DNA of 64,000 nt, from the NCBI RefSeq assembly GCF_033723955.1, contig NZ_CP137555.1:2224001-2288000 (forward strand), in the 5' to 3' direction. Source of the stretch: Microbulbifer pacificus (GTDB lineage: Bacteria; Pseudomonadota; Gammaproteobacteria; Pseudomonadales; Cellvibrionaceae). The notes under the pieces are model-generated. The model searched no databases, was not told where the DNA came from, and saw only the letters and a list, made by a program, of their open reading frames with translations. Below, in pieces: positions 26,375-34,705 of the stretch. The position numbers were made by a program, and so were the translations under genes. Position 1 is the stretch's first letter, and every line of letters starts with the position of its first letter.

Positions 26375-27346
26375 ATGGGACTGCTGGTAAACGGCGAGTG
26401 GAAGGACCGCTGGTACGACACGGACAAATCCGGCGGTGAGTTCGAGCGCGAGGCCGCCCAGCTTCGCAACTGGATCACCGCCGACGGCAACGCCGGCCCC
26501 AGTGGCGAGGGCGGTTTTGTGGCGGAAAAAGACCGCTACCACCTCTACGTGTCCCTCGCCTGCCCCTGGGCGCATCGCACCCTGATCTTTCGCAGGTTGA
26601 AAAGGCTTGAGGATTATATCGGTGTGTCGGTAGTGAGCCCTTACATGCTGGAACACGGCTGGACCTTCAATCGCGACGAGGGCAGCAGCGGCGATGACCT
26701 CTACCGCAGCGAATACCTGCACCAGATTTACACCCGCCACCGCGCGGACTACTCCGGCCGCGTCACCGTGCCGGTGCTGTGGGACAAGGAGCGCGAGTGT
26801 ATCGTCAGCAATGAGTCGGCGGAGATTATCCGCATGTTCAATTCTGCATTCGACGGACTCACTGGGGACGAGCAGGATTTTTATCCACAGGATCTGTGCG
26901 GCGATATCGATGTCACTAACGAGCTGGTCTACCAGAATGTGAATAACGGCGTGTACCGCGCCGGTTTTGCTACCAGCAAATCCGCTTACGAGGCGGCGTA
27001 CCACCGGTTGTTCGAGGTGCTCGAACAACTGGAAAGGCGCCTTCAGCAGAACCGTTACCTCACCGGTGCGCGCATCACCGAGGCGGACTGGCGCCTGTTC
27101 ACCACGCTGATCCGTTTCGATGCCGTGTACCACGGCCACTTCAAGTGCAATAAACAGCGGTTGGCGGATTACCCAAACCTGTGGGGCTTTGTGCGCGAGC
27201 TGTACCAGTGGCCGGGGGTGGCGGAGACGGTGGATTTCCACCACATCAAGACCCACTACTATGCGAGTCACCGGAACATCAATCCCACCGGCATTGTGCC
27301 GGTGGGGCCTGAACTGGATTACGCCGCACCCCACGGTCGCGGCTGA
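26375..27346 (+). CDS. yqjG: Glutathionyl-hydroquinone reductase
   Basis: A 323-residue Xi-class glutathione transferase. The catalytic Cys is in YVSLACPWAHRTLIF; other family features are GVSVVSPYMLEHGWTF, VPVLWDKE, SNESAEIIRMFN and the C-terminal VDFHHIKTHYYASH. The enzyme reduces glutathionyl-hydroquinones to hydroquinones with glutathione. The preceding DoxX gene gives the same pair as yqjF-yqjG in E. coli. An AAGGGAG ribosome site precedes the ATG. Confidence 0.95.
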   Translation: MGLLVNGEWKDRWYDTDKSGGEFEREAAQLRNWITADGNAGPSGEGGFVAEKDRYHLYVSLACPWAHRTLIFRRLKRLEDYIGVSVVSPYMLEHGWTFNRDEGSSGDDLYRSEYLHQIYTRHRADYSGRVTVPVLWDKERECIVSNESAEIIRMFNSAFDGLTGDEQDFYPQDLCGDIDVTNELVYQNVNNGVYRAGFATSKSAYEAAYHRLFEVLEQLERRLQQNRYLTGARITEADWRLFTTLIRFDAVYHGHFKCNKQRLADYPNLWGFVRELYQWPGVAETVDFHHIKTHYYASHRNINPTGIVPVGPELDYAAPHGRG

Positions 27347-27377
27347 ATATTTGAGGCTCTCAGCCTGAGGAAAAGCC

Positions 27378-27977
27378 ATGAAGCTGTTCTATTCCCCCGG
27401 CGCCTGCTCCCTCTCCCCGCATATCGTTGCCTGTGAGGCGGGCATCGAGCTCGAGCTGTGCAAGGTCGACCTGCAGACCAAGCAGACCGAAAGCGGCGGC
27501 GACTACACCCAGGTCAACCCCAAAGGCTATGTGCCGGCACTGCAGCTGGAAGGCGGTGAAGTGCTGACGGAGGGGCCCGCCATAGTGCAGTTTCTGGCGG
27601 AGCAGAAACCGGATGCGCAACTGGCGCCGGAATACGGCACCCTGGATCACTACCGGGTACTGGAGTGGTTGAACTACATCTCCACCGAGGTGCACAAGAC
27701 CTTTGTCCCGCTGTTCTGGAATGGTTCCGACGGGGAAAAAGAGCGCGCGAAAATCCGGTTGGGCAATCGCTTCCAGTTTGTGGAAGAGCGCTTGGCCGGC
27801 GACTACCTGATGGGCAGTGAATTCTGTATTGCCGACGCCTACCTGTTCACCGTGTACAGCTGGTGTGACACGGTGGGTGTGGATACCGGCAACTGGCCGA
27901 AGCTCAAGGCCTTTGCCGAGCGCATGGCGGCGCGCCCGGGAGTGCAAAAAGCCCTGAAAGAAGAGGGGTTACTCTGA
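27378..27977 (+). CDS. gstA: Glutathione S-transferase, beta-class (GstA-like)
   Basis: A 199-residue GST. The N-terminal thioredoxin domain starts KLFYSPGACSLSPHI with the beta-class Cys10, followed by NPKGYVPALQLEGGEVLTEG with the cis-proline. The all-helical C-terminal domain carries GSEFCIADAYLFTVYSW. It conjugates or reduces electrophilic compounds. It lies 31 bp after glutathionyl-hydroquinone reductase, so the two probably share a transcript. Confidence 0.94.
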   Translation: MKLFYSPGACSLSPHIVACEAGIELELCKVDLQTKQTESGGDYTQVNPKGYVPALQLEGGEVLTEGPAIVQFLAEQKPDAQLAPEYGTLDHYRVLEWLNYISTEVHKTFVPLFWNGSDGEKERAKIRLGNRFQFVEERLAGDYLMGSEFCIADAYLFTVYSWCDTVGVDTGNWPKLKAFAERMAARPGVQKALKEEGLL

Positions 27978-27984
27978 ACGCGGT

Positions 27985-29229
27985 TCAGCGCCGCTGTTCG
28001 ATCTCGATTGGCTGCCATGCCCTGGCCACAAACAGCGCCATGCACAGCGCGGCGGCCGCGCAGCAAAGCATGCCGCCGGCTATGGGAACCAGGGTTCCGG
28101 TGTGGATGCCGTTCACCAGGCCGCCGAGCAGTCCCCCGGAAATAAACAGCGAGGCGCCATAGAGTGCATTCGCGGTACCGCTGATCTTGGGGAAGAACTC
28201 CAGGTAACAGGCGGCGGAGTTGGGGGCGATAATCCCGATACTGCCCATGGCCATCACCAGCGGCGCCATCCACGCCAGCAGCGGCTGGCTATTGCCGAAA
28301 TACAGTGTGCTCGCCAGCAACAGCCCGCAGGCGAGCGTCAGCAGCATCATCCCCGCCAGCAGTATCTGCCGCGGCTCGAACACCCTCAGCAGCCGGATAT
28401 TCAGTTGCATCATTACGGCGAGTCCCAGCACGCAACTGCCGAACATCAGGGGGAATTGCGAGGAGGACACGCCAAAGCGTTCCATAAATACGAAAGGTGC
28501 GGTGGTGATGTAGATGAACATACAGCCGCTCACCAGCGCCTGCCCGAACAGGAAACCCAGTGCCCGCGGGCAGCGGAAGATCTGGGCGTAATTGCGAAAC
28601 AGTGTGGTGCGGGACTCGCGCTGGCGGCGCGCGCGGCGGAACTTCGACACTGTCTCCGGCAGTATCCCGCGCACCAGCACGATCATTGCCACCGCATACA
28701 CCAGCAGGAAAATGAAGATTGCGTGCCAGTCGCCAAAACGCAGCAGCGTGGCGCCGATTACCGGGGCCACCATCGGCGCGATCAGCATCATGGTGGCGAT
28801 CATCGACATGATCCGCGCCGCGTCGCGCCCGTGGTACAGGTCGCGCACGATGGCACCGCAGATCACCGTGGCAAAGCCGCCCCCCACCGCCTGGCAGAAG
28901 CGCAGTGCCACCAGCATCTCGGCGCTGTTGGTGAACAGGATCATGGTGGTGCTGGCGATAAACATCGCCAGACCAATGGTGCCAATCAGGATGCGCCCGA
29001 GGCGGTCCGACAGCGGCCCGCCGAATATCTGGCCCACCGCAAACCCCAGCAGGTAACTGGATACCGAGTGCTGTATCAGCGCCACCTCGACCCCGAGCGC
29101 CTCGGCCATGGCGGGAATCGCCGGTAGGTAGGTGTCGATGGCAAAGGGCGTCAACGCCACCAGCGCGGCGAGACAGGGCGCGAGCCAGCGCGGTGGTTGG
29201 CCGTTGGCATCGAAGAAATTCGGGGGCAT
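27985..29229 (-). CDS. Bcr/CflA family multidrug efflux MFS transporter
   Basis: A 414-residue 12-helix MFS protein. The Bcr/CflA signature is ALTPFAIDTYLPAIPAMAE in helix 1, followed by QIFGGPLSDRLGR (MFS motif A). I chose the ATG at 29229; 29 residues encoded upstream are not family-like. Such pumps export drugs such as bicyclomycin, chloramphenicol or sulfonamides. It ends 7 bp from the end of the GST gene (convergent), so an export role linked to the glutathione genes is possible but not shown. Confidence 0.9.
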   Translation of the reverse strand: MPPNFFDANGQPPRWLAPCLAALVALTPFAIDTYLPAIPAMAEALGVEVALIQHSVSSYLLGFAVGQIFGGPLSDRLGRILIGTIGLAMFIASTTMILFTNSAEMLVALRFCQAVGGGFATVICGAIVRDLYHGRDAARIMSMIATMMLIAPMVAPVIGATLLRFGDWHAIFIFLLVYAVAMIVLVRGILPETVSKFRRARRQRESRTTLFRNYAQIFRCPRALGFLFGQALVSGCMFIYITTAPFVFMERFGVSSSQFPLMFGSCVLGLAVMMQLNIRLLRVFEPRQILLAGMMLLTLACGLLLASTLYFGNSQPLLAWMAPLVMAMGSIGIIAPNSAACYLEFFPKISGTANALYGASLFISGGLLGGLVNGIHTGTLVPIAGGMLCCAAAALCMALFVARAWQPIEIEQRR

Positions 29230-29374
29230 AACTACTCGGATAAAATCTGCGGGTGAACGCGCCCGCGCTGTGGAAAGCTTAGTCGGCGTGGTGCGGGAAC
29301 TGGATAGCGCCGGCATCTTAGCTGGCGACGGCTATGGGTTCCAGAACGGTGAAGAAGTTTTAGCCGGGCCGGCG

Positions 29375-31165
29375 TTACTGCGTCGGATCGAACAGCAGTT
29401 CGTCTCCAAGATAAAGACTCTGCCAGCGGGACGGTCGCAGGCCGAATTGGCCACTGCCAAGCCGGGTCTTTAGATCTGCAAAGGATTCATCGGTATCGCG
29501 GTTGTTTCCGCCAATGGAGACCCAGCCTTTGGGTCCGGAGGAGTAAGCGGTAATGCTCAGCCAGTGGCGGTCACCATTGCCGCTCTCGTTGTGGCGAAAC
29601 AGCAAGTACTCCGGACTTCCATCGCTGTCCAGATCCTGTACCAGCCAGAGACAGGAGTGCCGCTCTTCGCCACAGGATCGCGCCTCTAGTTCGAGCACGG
29701 CACGGTCTGGCGGCGGTGCACCTTCGGGCAGCACAGCGATCTGGCGCAAATCCTGCTCCCGGGCCTGCGCTTGCAGCGGGTTTTCGCGCAGTTTCCGGAT
29801 GCCTTCGGTTTTTCCCTTCAGTTCCTGCACATAAGCCGTGAGCTCGTCGTTTTGCCGTACTTGCGGCAAGTTCTCCAGCGTCTGTAACGCCTCGCGCCCC
29901 GGTCGTCCCAGTTTCTGCCGCAGGAAAAAGAAATCGAAATCCGCCAGCTCTGTGCGCCCGTCCTGCAGGCGCGCCAGTTGGCTGTCCGCGCTGATGCGCC
30001 AGAAATTCACCAGCGGCGACTGGGTAATCAGGCACACCGCCAGTACCCACAGCGCCGGCCCGGTATTGATCCGCCGCAACCACTCCGCCCAGTGTTCTCC
30101 CCGGCGCAGGATCGACAGGCTGTAGCTGGTGGCCAGCAGCGCCAGGGTCAGCGCCACCACAAATCCCCACAATCGCTCCGGGGTCCAGCCGTACTGGGCT
30201 ATCCGCAACCACAGGCCGTAGAGCGCGAACACCGTGTAAAACGGTGCCACAAGCAGCGCCAGCAGCAAAAGCCGGTTGATCCACTTGGGATAGCGCGCAA
30301 ACGGGAAGTCATCCTGGATCACACCGTTGGTAAAAAACAGCAGCAGTGCCACCAACCATAGCAGCAGCGCACTGCCGTGCCCGGTATCCCAGATGGGTTG
30401 CAGGCCGGTAAATGGCAGGGTGGCGAGGAACACAATGGTGAGCACCGCCAGCAGTGGCAGCAGCGCCACCAGCATGGTGCGCAGCAGCCGCTTCAGGGTC
30501 AGTACAAAACTCTGCTGGGAACGAAACAGAATCGCACCGCAGCCAGCCACCAGCCAGGTCACCGGGTAAAAGAACCAGTCCTTCCAGAACAGGTCGCTGA
30601 AAAACGGGATGCCCACCAGCTTGAACAGCGCCTGCCACAGGAACAGGATGAGCCAGAAAATGGTGGTAAACACCAGGGTGAGGCCGACGGTGAGGGCGTT
30701 GTCCCAAGAGAAGTGAAACAGGGCGGAATACTGCGGCTTCTGTAGTCGCTCCACGCCGGTAGCACAGGCGCGCAGCAGGAAGGCGACGATAAAGGTGGCA
30801 ATGATGATCGTCGGCACGAATTCAAGGGGAGGACCGCAAGGCACCAGTTCAGCAGGTGTGCACTGGTAGCCGCGGTAACCGGCGAGCAGCGCCAGCAACA
30901 CCGCGTAGCCTGCAATCACCCACCAGTAGCCCCGCGCCAGGCGCGGGGCGATGGTGACGATCACCAGCGGCGGAATGGTGATGGCGAGGGTGTAACAGAG
31001 GTACTGCCACACCGGCGACCAGGTGTCGACAGCGGCGAAAAACTTGAGTGCGTAAAGCGCAAGCCCCTGGATCAGGGCTGCGGTGAGAATCAGGCGCCTC
31101 TCGGTGGCACCGAGACTCTCGGCGTCAGAGAAATTTTCCGGCTGTTCGTCGCTGCTTCCCTGCAT
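29375..31165 (-). CDS. DUF4153 family membrane protein
   Basis: A 596-residue protein with about ten hydrophobic helices in the first 400 residues (e.g. LCYTLAITIPPLVIVTIA, LLLWLVALLLFFTNGV) and a soluble C-terminal region of about 190 residues containing LEARSCGEERHSCLWLVQDLDSDG-type text with repeated acidic/Arg residues. It matches the DUF4153 family in layout; function is unknown. It begins 12 bp after hexR on the same strand and is probably cotranscribed with it. Confidence 0.8.
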   Translation of the reverse strand: MQGSSDEQPENFSDAESLGATERRLILTAALIQGLALYALKFFAAVDTWSPVWQYLCYTLAITIPPLVIVTIAPRLARGYWWVIAGYAVLLALLAGYRGYQCTPAELVPCGPPLEFVPTIIIATFIVAFLLRACATGVERLQKPQYSALFHFSWDNALTVGLTLVFTTIFWLILFLWQALFKLVGIPFFSDLFWKDWFFYPVTWLVAGCGAILFRSQQSFVLTLKRLLRTMLVALLPLLAVLTIVFLATLPFTGLQPIWDTGHGSALLLWLVALLLFFTNGVIQDDFPFARYPKWINRLLLLALLVAPFYTVFALYGLWLRIAQYGWTPERLWGFVVALTLALLATSYSLSILRRGEHWAEWLRRINTGPALWVLAVCLITQSPLVNFWRISADSQLARLQDGRTELADFDFFFLRQKLGRPGREALQTLENLPQVRQNDELTAYVQELKGKTEGIRKLRENPLQAQAREQDLRQIAVLPEGAPPPDRAVLELEARSCGEERHSCLWLVQDLDSDGSPEYLLFRHNESGNGDRHWLSITAYSSGPKGWVSIGGNNRDTDESFADLKTRLGSGQFGLRPSRWQSLYLGDELLFDPTQ

Positions 31166-31177
31166 ATCGCGCCTTGA

Positions 31178-32032
31178 TCAGTGTTTTTCCTCGCGAAGGT
31201 TGTACAGCCCCTTCTTCAGTTTTAGCAGGTGCTCCTGCAGCTGCGGTCCCTTGCGCTGTGCCACGCCGATGGCGAGGACGTCGATCACCACCAGATGCGC
31301 GATGCGCGAGGACAGCGGCGTGTACAGCTCGATGTCCTCTTCCACGTCCACCTCCAGTGGAATGGTGGACTTTCGGGTCACAGGCGAGCCGCTGGGGCCC
31401 AGGCCGATCACCGTGGCGCCCTGGGCCTTGGCCATTTCCATGGAGCGCAGCAGCGAGGAAGTGCGTCCGCTCTGGGAGATGGCCACCACCACGTCGCCCG
31501 GCTCCATGCCCATGGCGGACATGCTCTGCATGTGGTGGTCTGAGTGGGCCGCGGCGGCAAGTTGCAGGCGGAAGAATTTGTGTTTGGCGTCGGCGGCTAC
31601 GGCACCTGAGGCGCCGAAACCGAAGAATTCGACGCGTTTGGCAGCGGCGATGGCGGTGATGGCCGCCTCCAGAGCGCGGTTGTCGATCTTGTCGCGCACG
31701 TTCAGCAGGGTATCGACGGTGGAGTCGAACACCTTGCGCTTGTACTCGGCGATGGTATCGGTCTCGGTGACCGCGATCTGGCCGAAGCTGGGGCTGGAGG
31801 CCAGCTGCTGGGCGAGGTTGAGCTTGAATTCCTGGAATCCGGAGCAGCCCACGGCGCGGCAGAAGCGCACGACCGTCGGTTCACTCACCTGGGCTTCGGT
31901 GGCCAGGTCGACGATGCGCATATGAATGATTTCGCCGGGGTTGGCGAGGATATACTCCGCAACCTTGCGCTCAGATTTGCGCATGGAGCTCAGCTGTTCG
32001 CTGATTTTCTGCGTGACTTCCGCTGGCTTCAC
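31178..32032 (-). CDS. hexR: RpiR-family regulator HexR
   Basis: A 284-residue regulator. The N-terminal HTH_6 domain (RKSERKVAEYILANP, then ATEAQVSEPTVVRFCRAVGCSG) is followed by a SIS domain (FFGFGASGAVAADAKHKFFR, SQSGRTSSLLRSMEMAKAQG). HexR in Gammaproteobacteria senses 2-keto-3-deoxy-6-phosphogluconate and represses sugar catabolism genes. The start is GTG at 32032 after AAGG. No zwf/edd/eda gene lies nearby, so it acts in trans. The promoter space toward uvrD is 300 bp. Confidence 0.95.
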   Translation of the reverse strand: MKPAEVTQKISEQLSSMRKSERKVAEYILANPGEIIHMRIVDLATEAQVSEPTVVRFCRAVGCSGFQEFKLNLAQQLASSPSFGQIAVTETDTIAEYKRKVFDSTVDTLLNVRDKIDNRALEAAITAIAAAKRVEFFGFGASGAVAADAKHKFFRLQLAAAAHSDHHMQSMSAMGMEPGDVVVAISQSGRTSSLLRSMEMAKAQGATVIGLGPSGSPVTRKSTIPLEVDVEEDIELYTPLSSRIAHLVVIDVLAIGVAQRKGPQLQEHLLKLKKGLYNLREEKH

Positions 32033-32282
32033 GACATTACCTTCTCTGGTTCAAGTCGTGCAGTTTAGCGGCATGGCGGGATGCTGGCGAGCGCTGATGG
32101 ACGTTGTAGGAGGCGCAGTGGCGGGCTTGCTACCGGGTTTGCCTTTGCGGGACACGAGCTAGGCGCCCCCCCTCAACCCATCCCTGGGGGCTCGGCTGCG
32201 GCCATCCAGGCCGCAGACGGTCTCGCAAAGCCGTACCCGGCATCAGGCCCCTCGCATCCGGGTTCAGTTGGTCATCAAAAAC
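32033..32282. repeat. Divergent hexR/uvrD spacer with a REP-like repeat
   Basis: This spacer contains no supported gene. From about 32150 to 32250 it is GC-rich with internal symmetry: CTGCGGCC (32196-32203) and GGCCGCAG (32209-32216) form a perfect 8-bp stem around ATCCA, and runs of C and G at 32165-32190 can also pair. The phrases CATCCCTGGGGGCTCGG and ACGGTCTCGC resemble interspersed palindromic repeats of marine Gammaproteobacteria. Copy number cannot be judged from one window. Confidence 0.4.
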
Positions 32283-32298
32283 CTGTTCATATAAACAG
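32283..32298. promoter_or_regulatory. LexA (SOS) box upstream of uvrD
   Basis: CTGT-TCATATAA-ACAG matches the Gammaproteobacterial LexA consensus CTGT-N8-ACAG exactly. It is embedded in a longer palindrome (AACCTGTT to AACAGGTT, 32280-32301). It lies 35 bp before the uvrD ATG, where E. coli uvrD also has a LexA operator. Confidence 0.8.
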
Positions 32299-32332
32299 GT
32301 TCCTTTTCTTTCCTCTGATACAATCGCCGCCC

Positions 32333-34564
32333 ATGGACGTATCTGAACTTTTAGACCCCCTGAACGACGCCCAGCGCGAGGCCGTAGCCGCGCCGCCGGG
32401 TAACCAACTGGTTCTCGCCGGTGCCGGCTCGGGCAAGACCCGCGTGCTGGTGCACCGCATCGCCTGGCTGATGATGGTCGAGGGCGCATCGCCCTACTCC
32501 ATCATGGCGGTGACATTTACCAACAAGGCCGCGCGCGAGATGCGCGGGCGCATCGAGGAGCTGCTGGGGGTAAACACCTTCGGTATGTGGGTGGGCACCT
32601 TCCACGGGCTAGCCCACCGCCTGCTGCGCACTCACTGGCAGGAAGCCAAACTGCCGCAGAATTTCCAGATTCTCGACAGCGACGACCAGCTGCGCCTGAT
32701 CAAGCGGGTGCAGAACGAGCTGGGGCTCGATGATAAGAAGTGGGCTCCGCGGGAGACCCAGTGGTGGATCGGTGCACAGAAAGACGAAGGCCTGCGCCCC
32801 CAGTACATCCAGCTGAGTGGCGACCCCTGGCTGCAGACCATGGTGCGTATCTACGCCGCCTACGAAGAGGCCTGCCAGCGCGCCGGTCTCGTCGACTTTG
32901 GCGAGCTGCTGCTGCGCGCCCACGAATTGCTGCTGAATAACGACGGCATTCTCGCCCACTACCGCCGCCGCTTTCCTTACATCCTGGTCGACGAGTTTCA
33001 GGACACCAATACGATCCAGTACGCCTGGCTGCGCCTGCTGGCCGGCGACGAGTGCCATATCACCGCCGTTGGTGACGACGACCAGTCCATCTACGGTTGG
33101 CGCGGCGCCAAGATCGAAAACATCCAGCACTTCGAGCTGGACCGCAAAGCGGTGCAGACGGTACGCCTGGAACAGAACTACCGCTCCACCAGCACCATCC
33201 TCAACGCCGCCAACGCGGTCATTGCCCACAACACCGGCCGCCTCGGCAAGGAGTTGTGGACCGAGGGCGAGAAAGGCGAGCCCATCGCGCTCTACTCTGC
33301 GTACAACGAGCAGGACGAGGCGCGCTTTATCGTCGAGCGTATCCGCGACTGGGTGCGCGACGGCAACCGCCGCGACAGCGTCGCCATCCTGTACCGCTCC
33401 AACGCCCAGTCACGGGTGCTGGAAGAAGGTTTGCTGCGGGAACAGGTGCCCTACCGCATTTACGGCGGCCAGCGCTTCTACGAGCGCCTGGAGATCAAGA
33501 ACGCGCTCGCTTACATGCGCCTGCTCACCAACCGTCATGACGACACCGCGTTCGAGCGGGTGGTAAACACCCCGACCCGCGGCATCGGCGCGCGCACCGT
33601 GGATATGGTGCGCGAGTTCGCGCGCGAGCATGGCAGTTCCATGTGGGCGGCGGCGGAGAAGATGCTGCAGCAGAAAGTGCTGGCGGCCCGCGCCGGCAGT
33701 TCGCTGGCGGGCTTCCTCAGTCTGATCGATGCGCTGGAAGAAGAGAGCATCGACAAGACCCTCGACCATATCGCCGAGATGGCCATCGAACAGACCGGTT
33801 TGATGGATTTCCACAGCAAGGAAAAAGGCGAGAAAGGCCAGACCCGGGTGGAGAACTTGCAGGAGCTGGTCAGCGCCTGCCGCGCCTTCGATGGTGCGCC
33901 CCAGGCCACCGACGCCGACGGCGAAGTGGTGGAGGAAGAGGAAGTGCCGCTGCTGAACCAGTTCCTCGACAGTGCGGCACTGGACGCCGGCGAGGGCCAG
34001 GCGGACGAGTTCGAGGACGCGGTGCAGCTAATGACGCTGCACTCGGCCAAGGGCCTGGAATTCCCGCTGGTATTCATGGCCGGGGTGGAAGAAAACTTGT
34101 TCCCGCACAAGATGTCCGCGCAGGAGCCCGGACGCATGGAGGAAGAGCGCCGCCTCTGCTACGTGGGCATCACCCGCGCCATGCAGAAGCTGTACATCAC
34201 CTACGCCGAGTGCCGCCGTTTGTTCGGCAGCGAGACCTACAACAAACCGTCGCGGTTTGTGAACGAAATCCCGGTGGAGTACATCCACGAGGTGCGCCTC
34301 AAGACCGAGGTTTCCAAGCCTCTGTTCCAGCCGAACTACGGCAAGTTCGGCGGCGGTATCAATCCGTACTCTGACGCCGCCCCGGACTTCGACGACGACC
34401 TGCCGCCGCTGGCGCTGGGTGGTCGCGTGGACCACGCCAAGTTCGGCGAAGGTACCGTGGTGCAGTTCGAAGGCAGCGGCCCGCGCGCGCGGGTACAGGT
34501 CAATTTCGATGATGCCGGCGCCAAGTGGCTGGTGGTCTCCATGGCCAAATTGCAACCTCTTTAA
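32333..34564 (+). CDS. uvrD: DNA helicase II
   Basis: A 743-residue SF1A helicase. Walker A is GAGSGKTRVLVHRIAWL; motif Ia is AVTFTNKAAREMRGRIE, motif II DEFQDTN, motif III DDDQSIYGWRGA, motif IV QNYRS, motif V TLHSAKGLEFP and motif VI VGITRAMQK. MWVGTFHGLAHRLLR is typical of UvrD rather than Rep. UvrD acts in nucleotide excision and mismatch repair. I used the ATG at 32333; upstream codons have no homology and cover the LexA box. The tail ends with WLVVSMAKLQPL, the UvrD Tudor-like end. Confidence 0.97.
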   Translation: MDVSELLDPLNDAQREAVAAPPGNQLVLAGAGSGKTRVLVHRIAWLMMVEGASPYSIMAVTFTNKAAREMRGRIEELLGVNTFGMWVGTFHGLAHRLLRTHWQEAKLPQNFQILDSDDQLRLIKRVQNELGLDDKKWAPRETQWWIGAQKDEGLRPQYIQLSGDPWLQTMVRIYAAYEEACQRAGLVDFGELLLRAHELLLNNDGILAHYRRRFPYILVDEFQDTNTIQYAWLRLLAGDECHITAVGDDDQSIYGWRGAKIENIQHFELDRKAVQTVRLEQNYRSTSTILNAANAVIAHNTGRLGKELWTEGEKGEPIALYSAYNEQDEARFIVERIRDWVRDGNRRDSVAILYRSNAQSRVLEEGLLREQVPYRIYGGQRFYERLEIKNALAYMRLLTNRHDDTAFERVVNTPTRGIGARTVDMVREFAREHGSSMWAAAEKMLQQKVLAARAGSSLAGFLSLIDALEEESIDKTLDHIAEMAIEQTGLMDFHSKEKGEKGQTRVENLQELVSACRAFDGAPQATDADGEVVEEEEVPLLNQFLDSAALDAGEGQADEFEDAVQLMTLHSAKGLEFPLVFMAGVEENLFPHKMSAQEPGRMEEERRLCYVGITRAMQKLYITYAECRRLFGSETYNKPSRFVNEIPVEYIHEVRLKTEVSKPLFQPNYGKFGGGINPYSDAAPDFDDDLPPLALGGRVDHAKFGEGTVVQFEGSGPRARVQVNFDDAGAKWLVVSMAKLQPL

Positions 34565-34572
34565 TGCCCAGT

Positions 34573-34672
34573 GTCATCCCGACGCAGGCCGGGATCCAGT
34601 AATCTACAGGACTGGCAGTAACGATAAAGACCCTGCCAGTCCCACTGGATCCCGGATCAAGTCCGGGATGAC
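34573..34672. repeat. About 100-bp palindromic repeat element
   Basis: The outer arms GTCATCCCG and CGGGATGAC pair, as do CCGGGATCCAGT (34589-34600) and ACTGGATCCCGG (34644-34655), and the inner ACTGGCAG (34611-34618) and CTGCCAGT (34633-34640). The whole element folds as one long imperfect cruciform. The CCCGGATCAAGTCCGGGATGAC family is a widespread repeat in Proteobacteria. It lies between uvrD and the TRAP binding protein and could terminate transcription. Confidence 0.7.
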
Positions 34673-34705
34673 GTAACAAAACCAACAATAAAAATTCAAA
34701 CGGAC

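Noticed and set aside
28102..29127. A 341-codon plus-strand frame opposite the Bcr/CflA transporter
   Set aside because: Rich in Gln, His and Arg as expected from antisense of Leu/Val codons; no ribosome site.
34419..34676. A frame running from the end of uvrD through the palindromic repeat
   Set aside because: Half of it lies inside uvrD in another frame and the rest is the repeat element.
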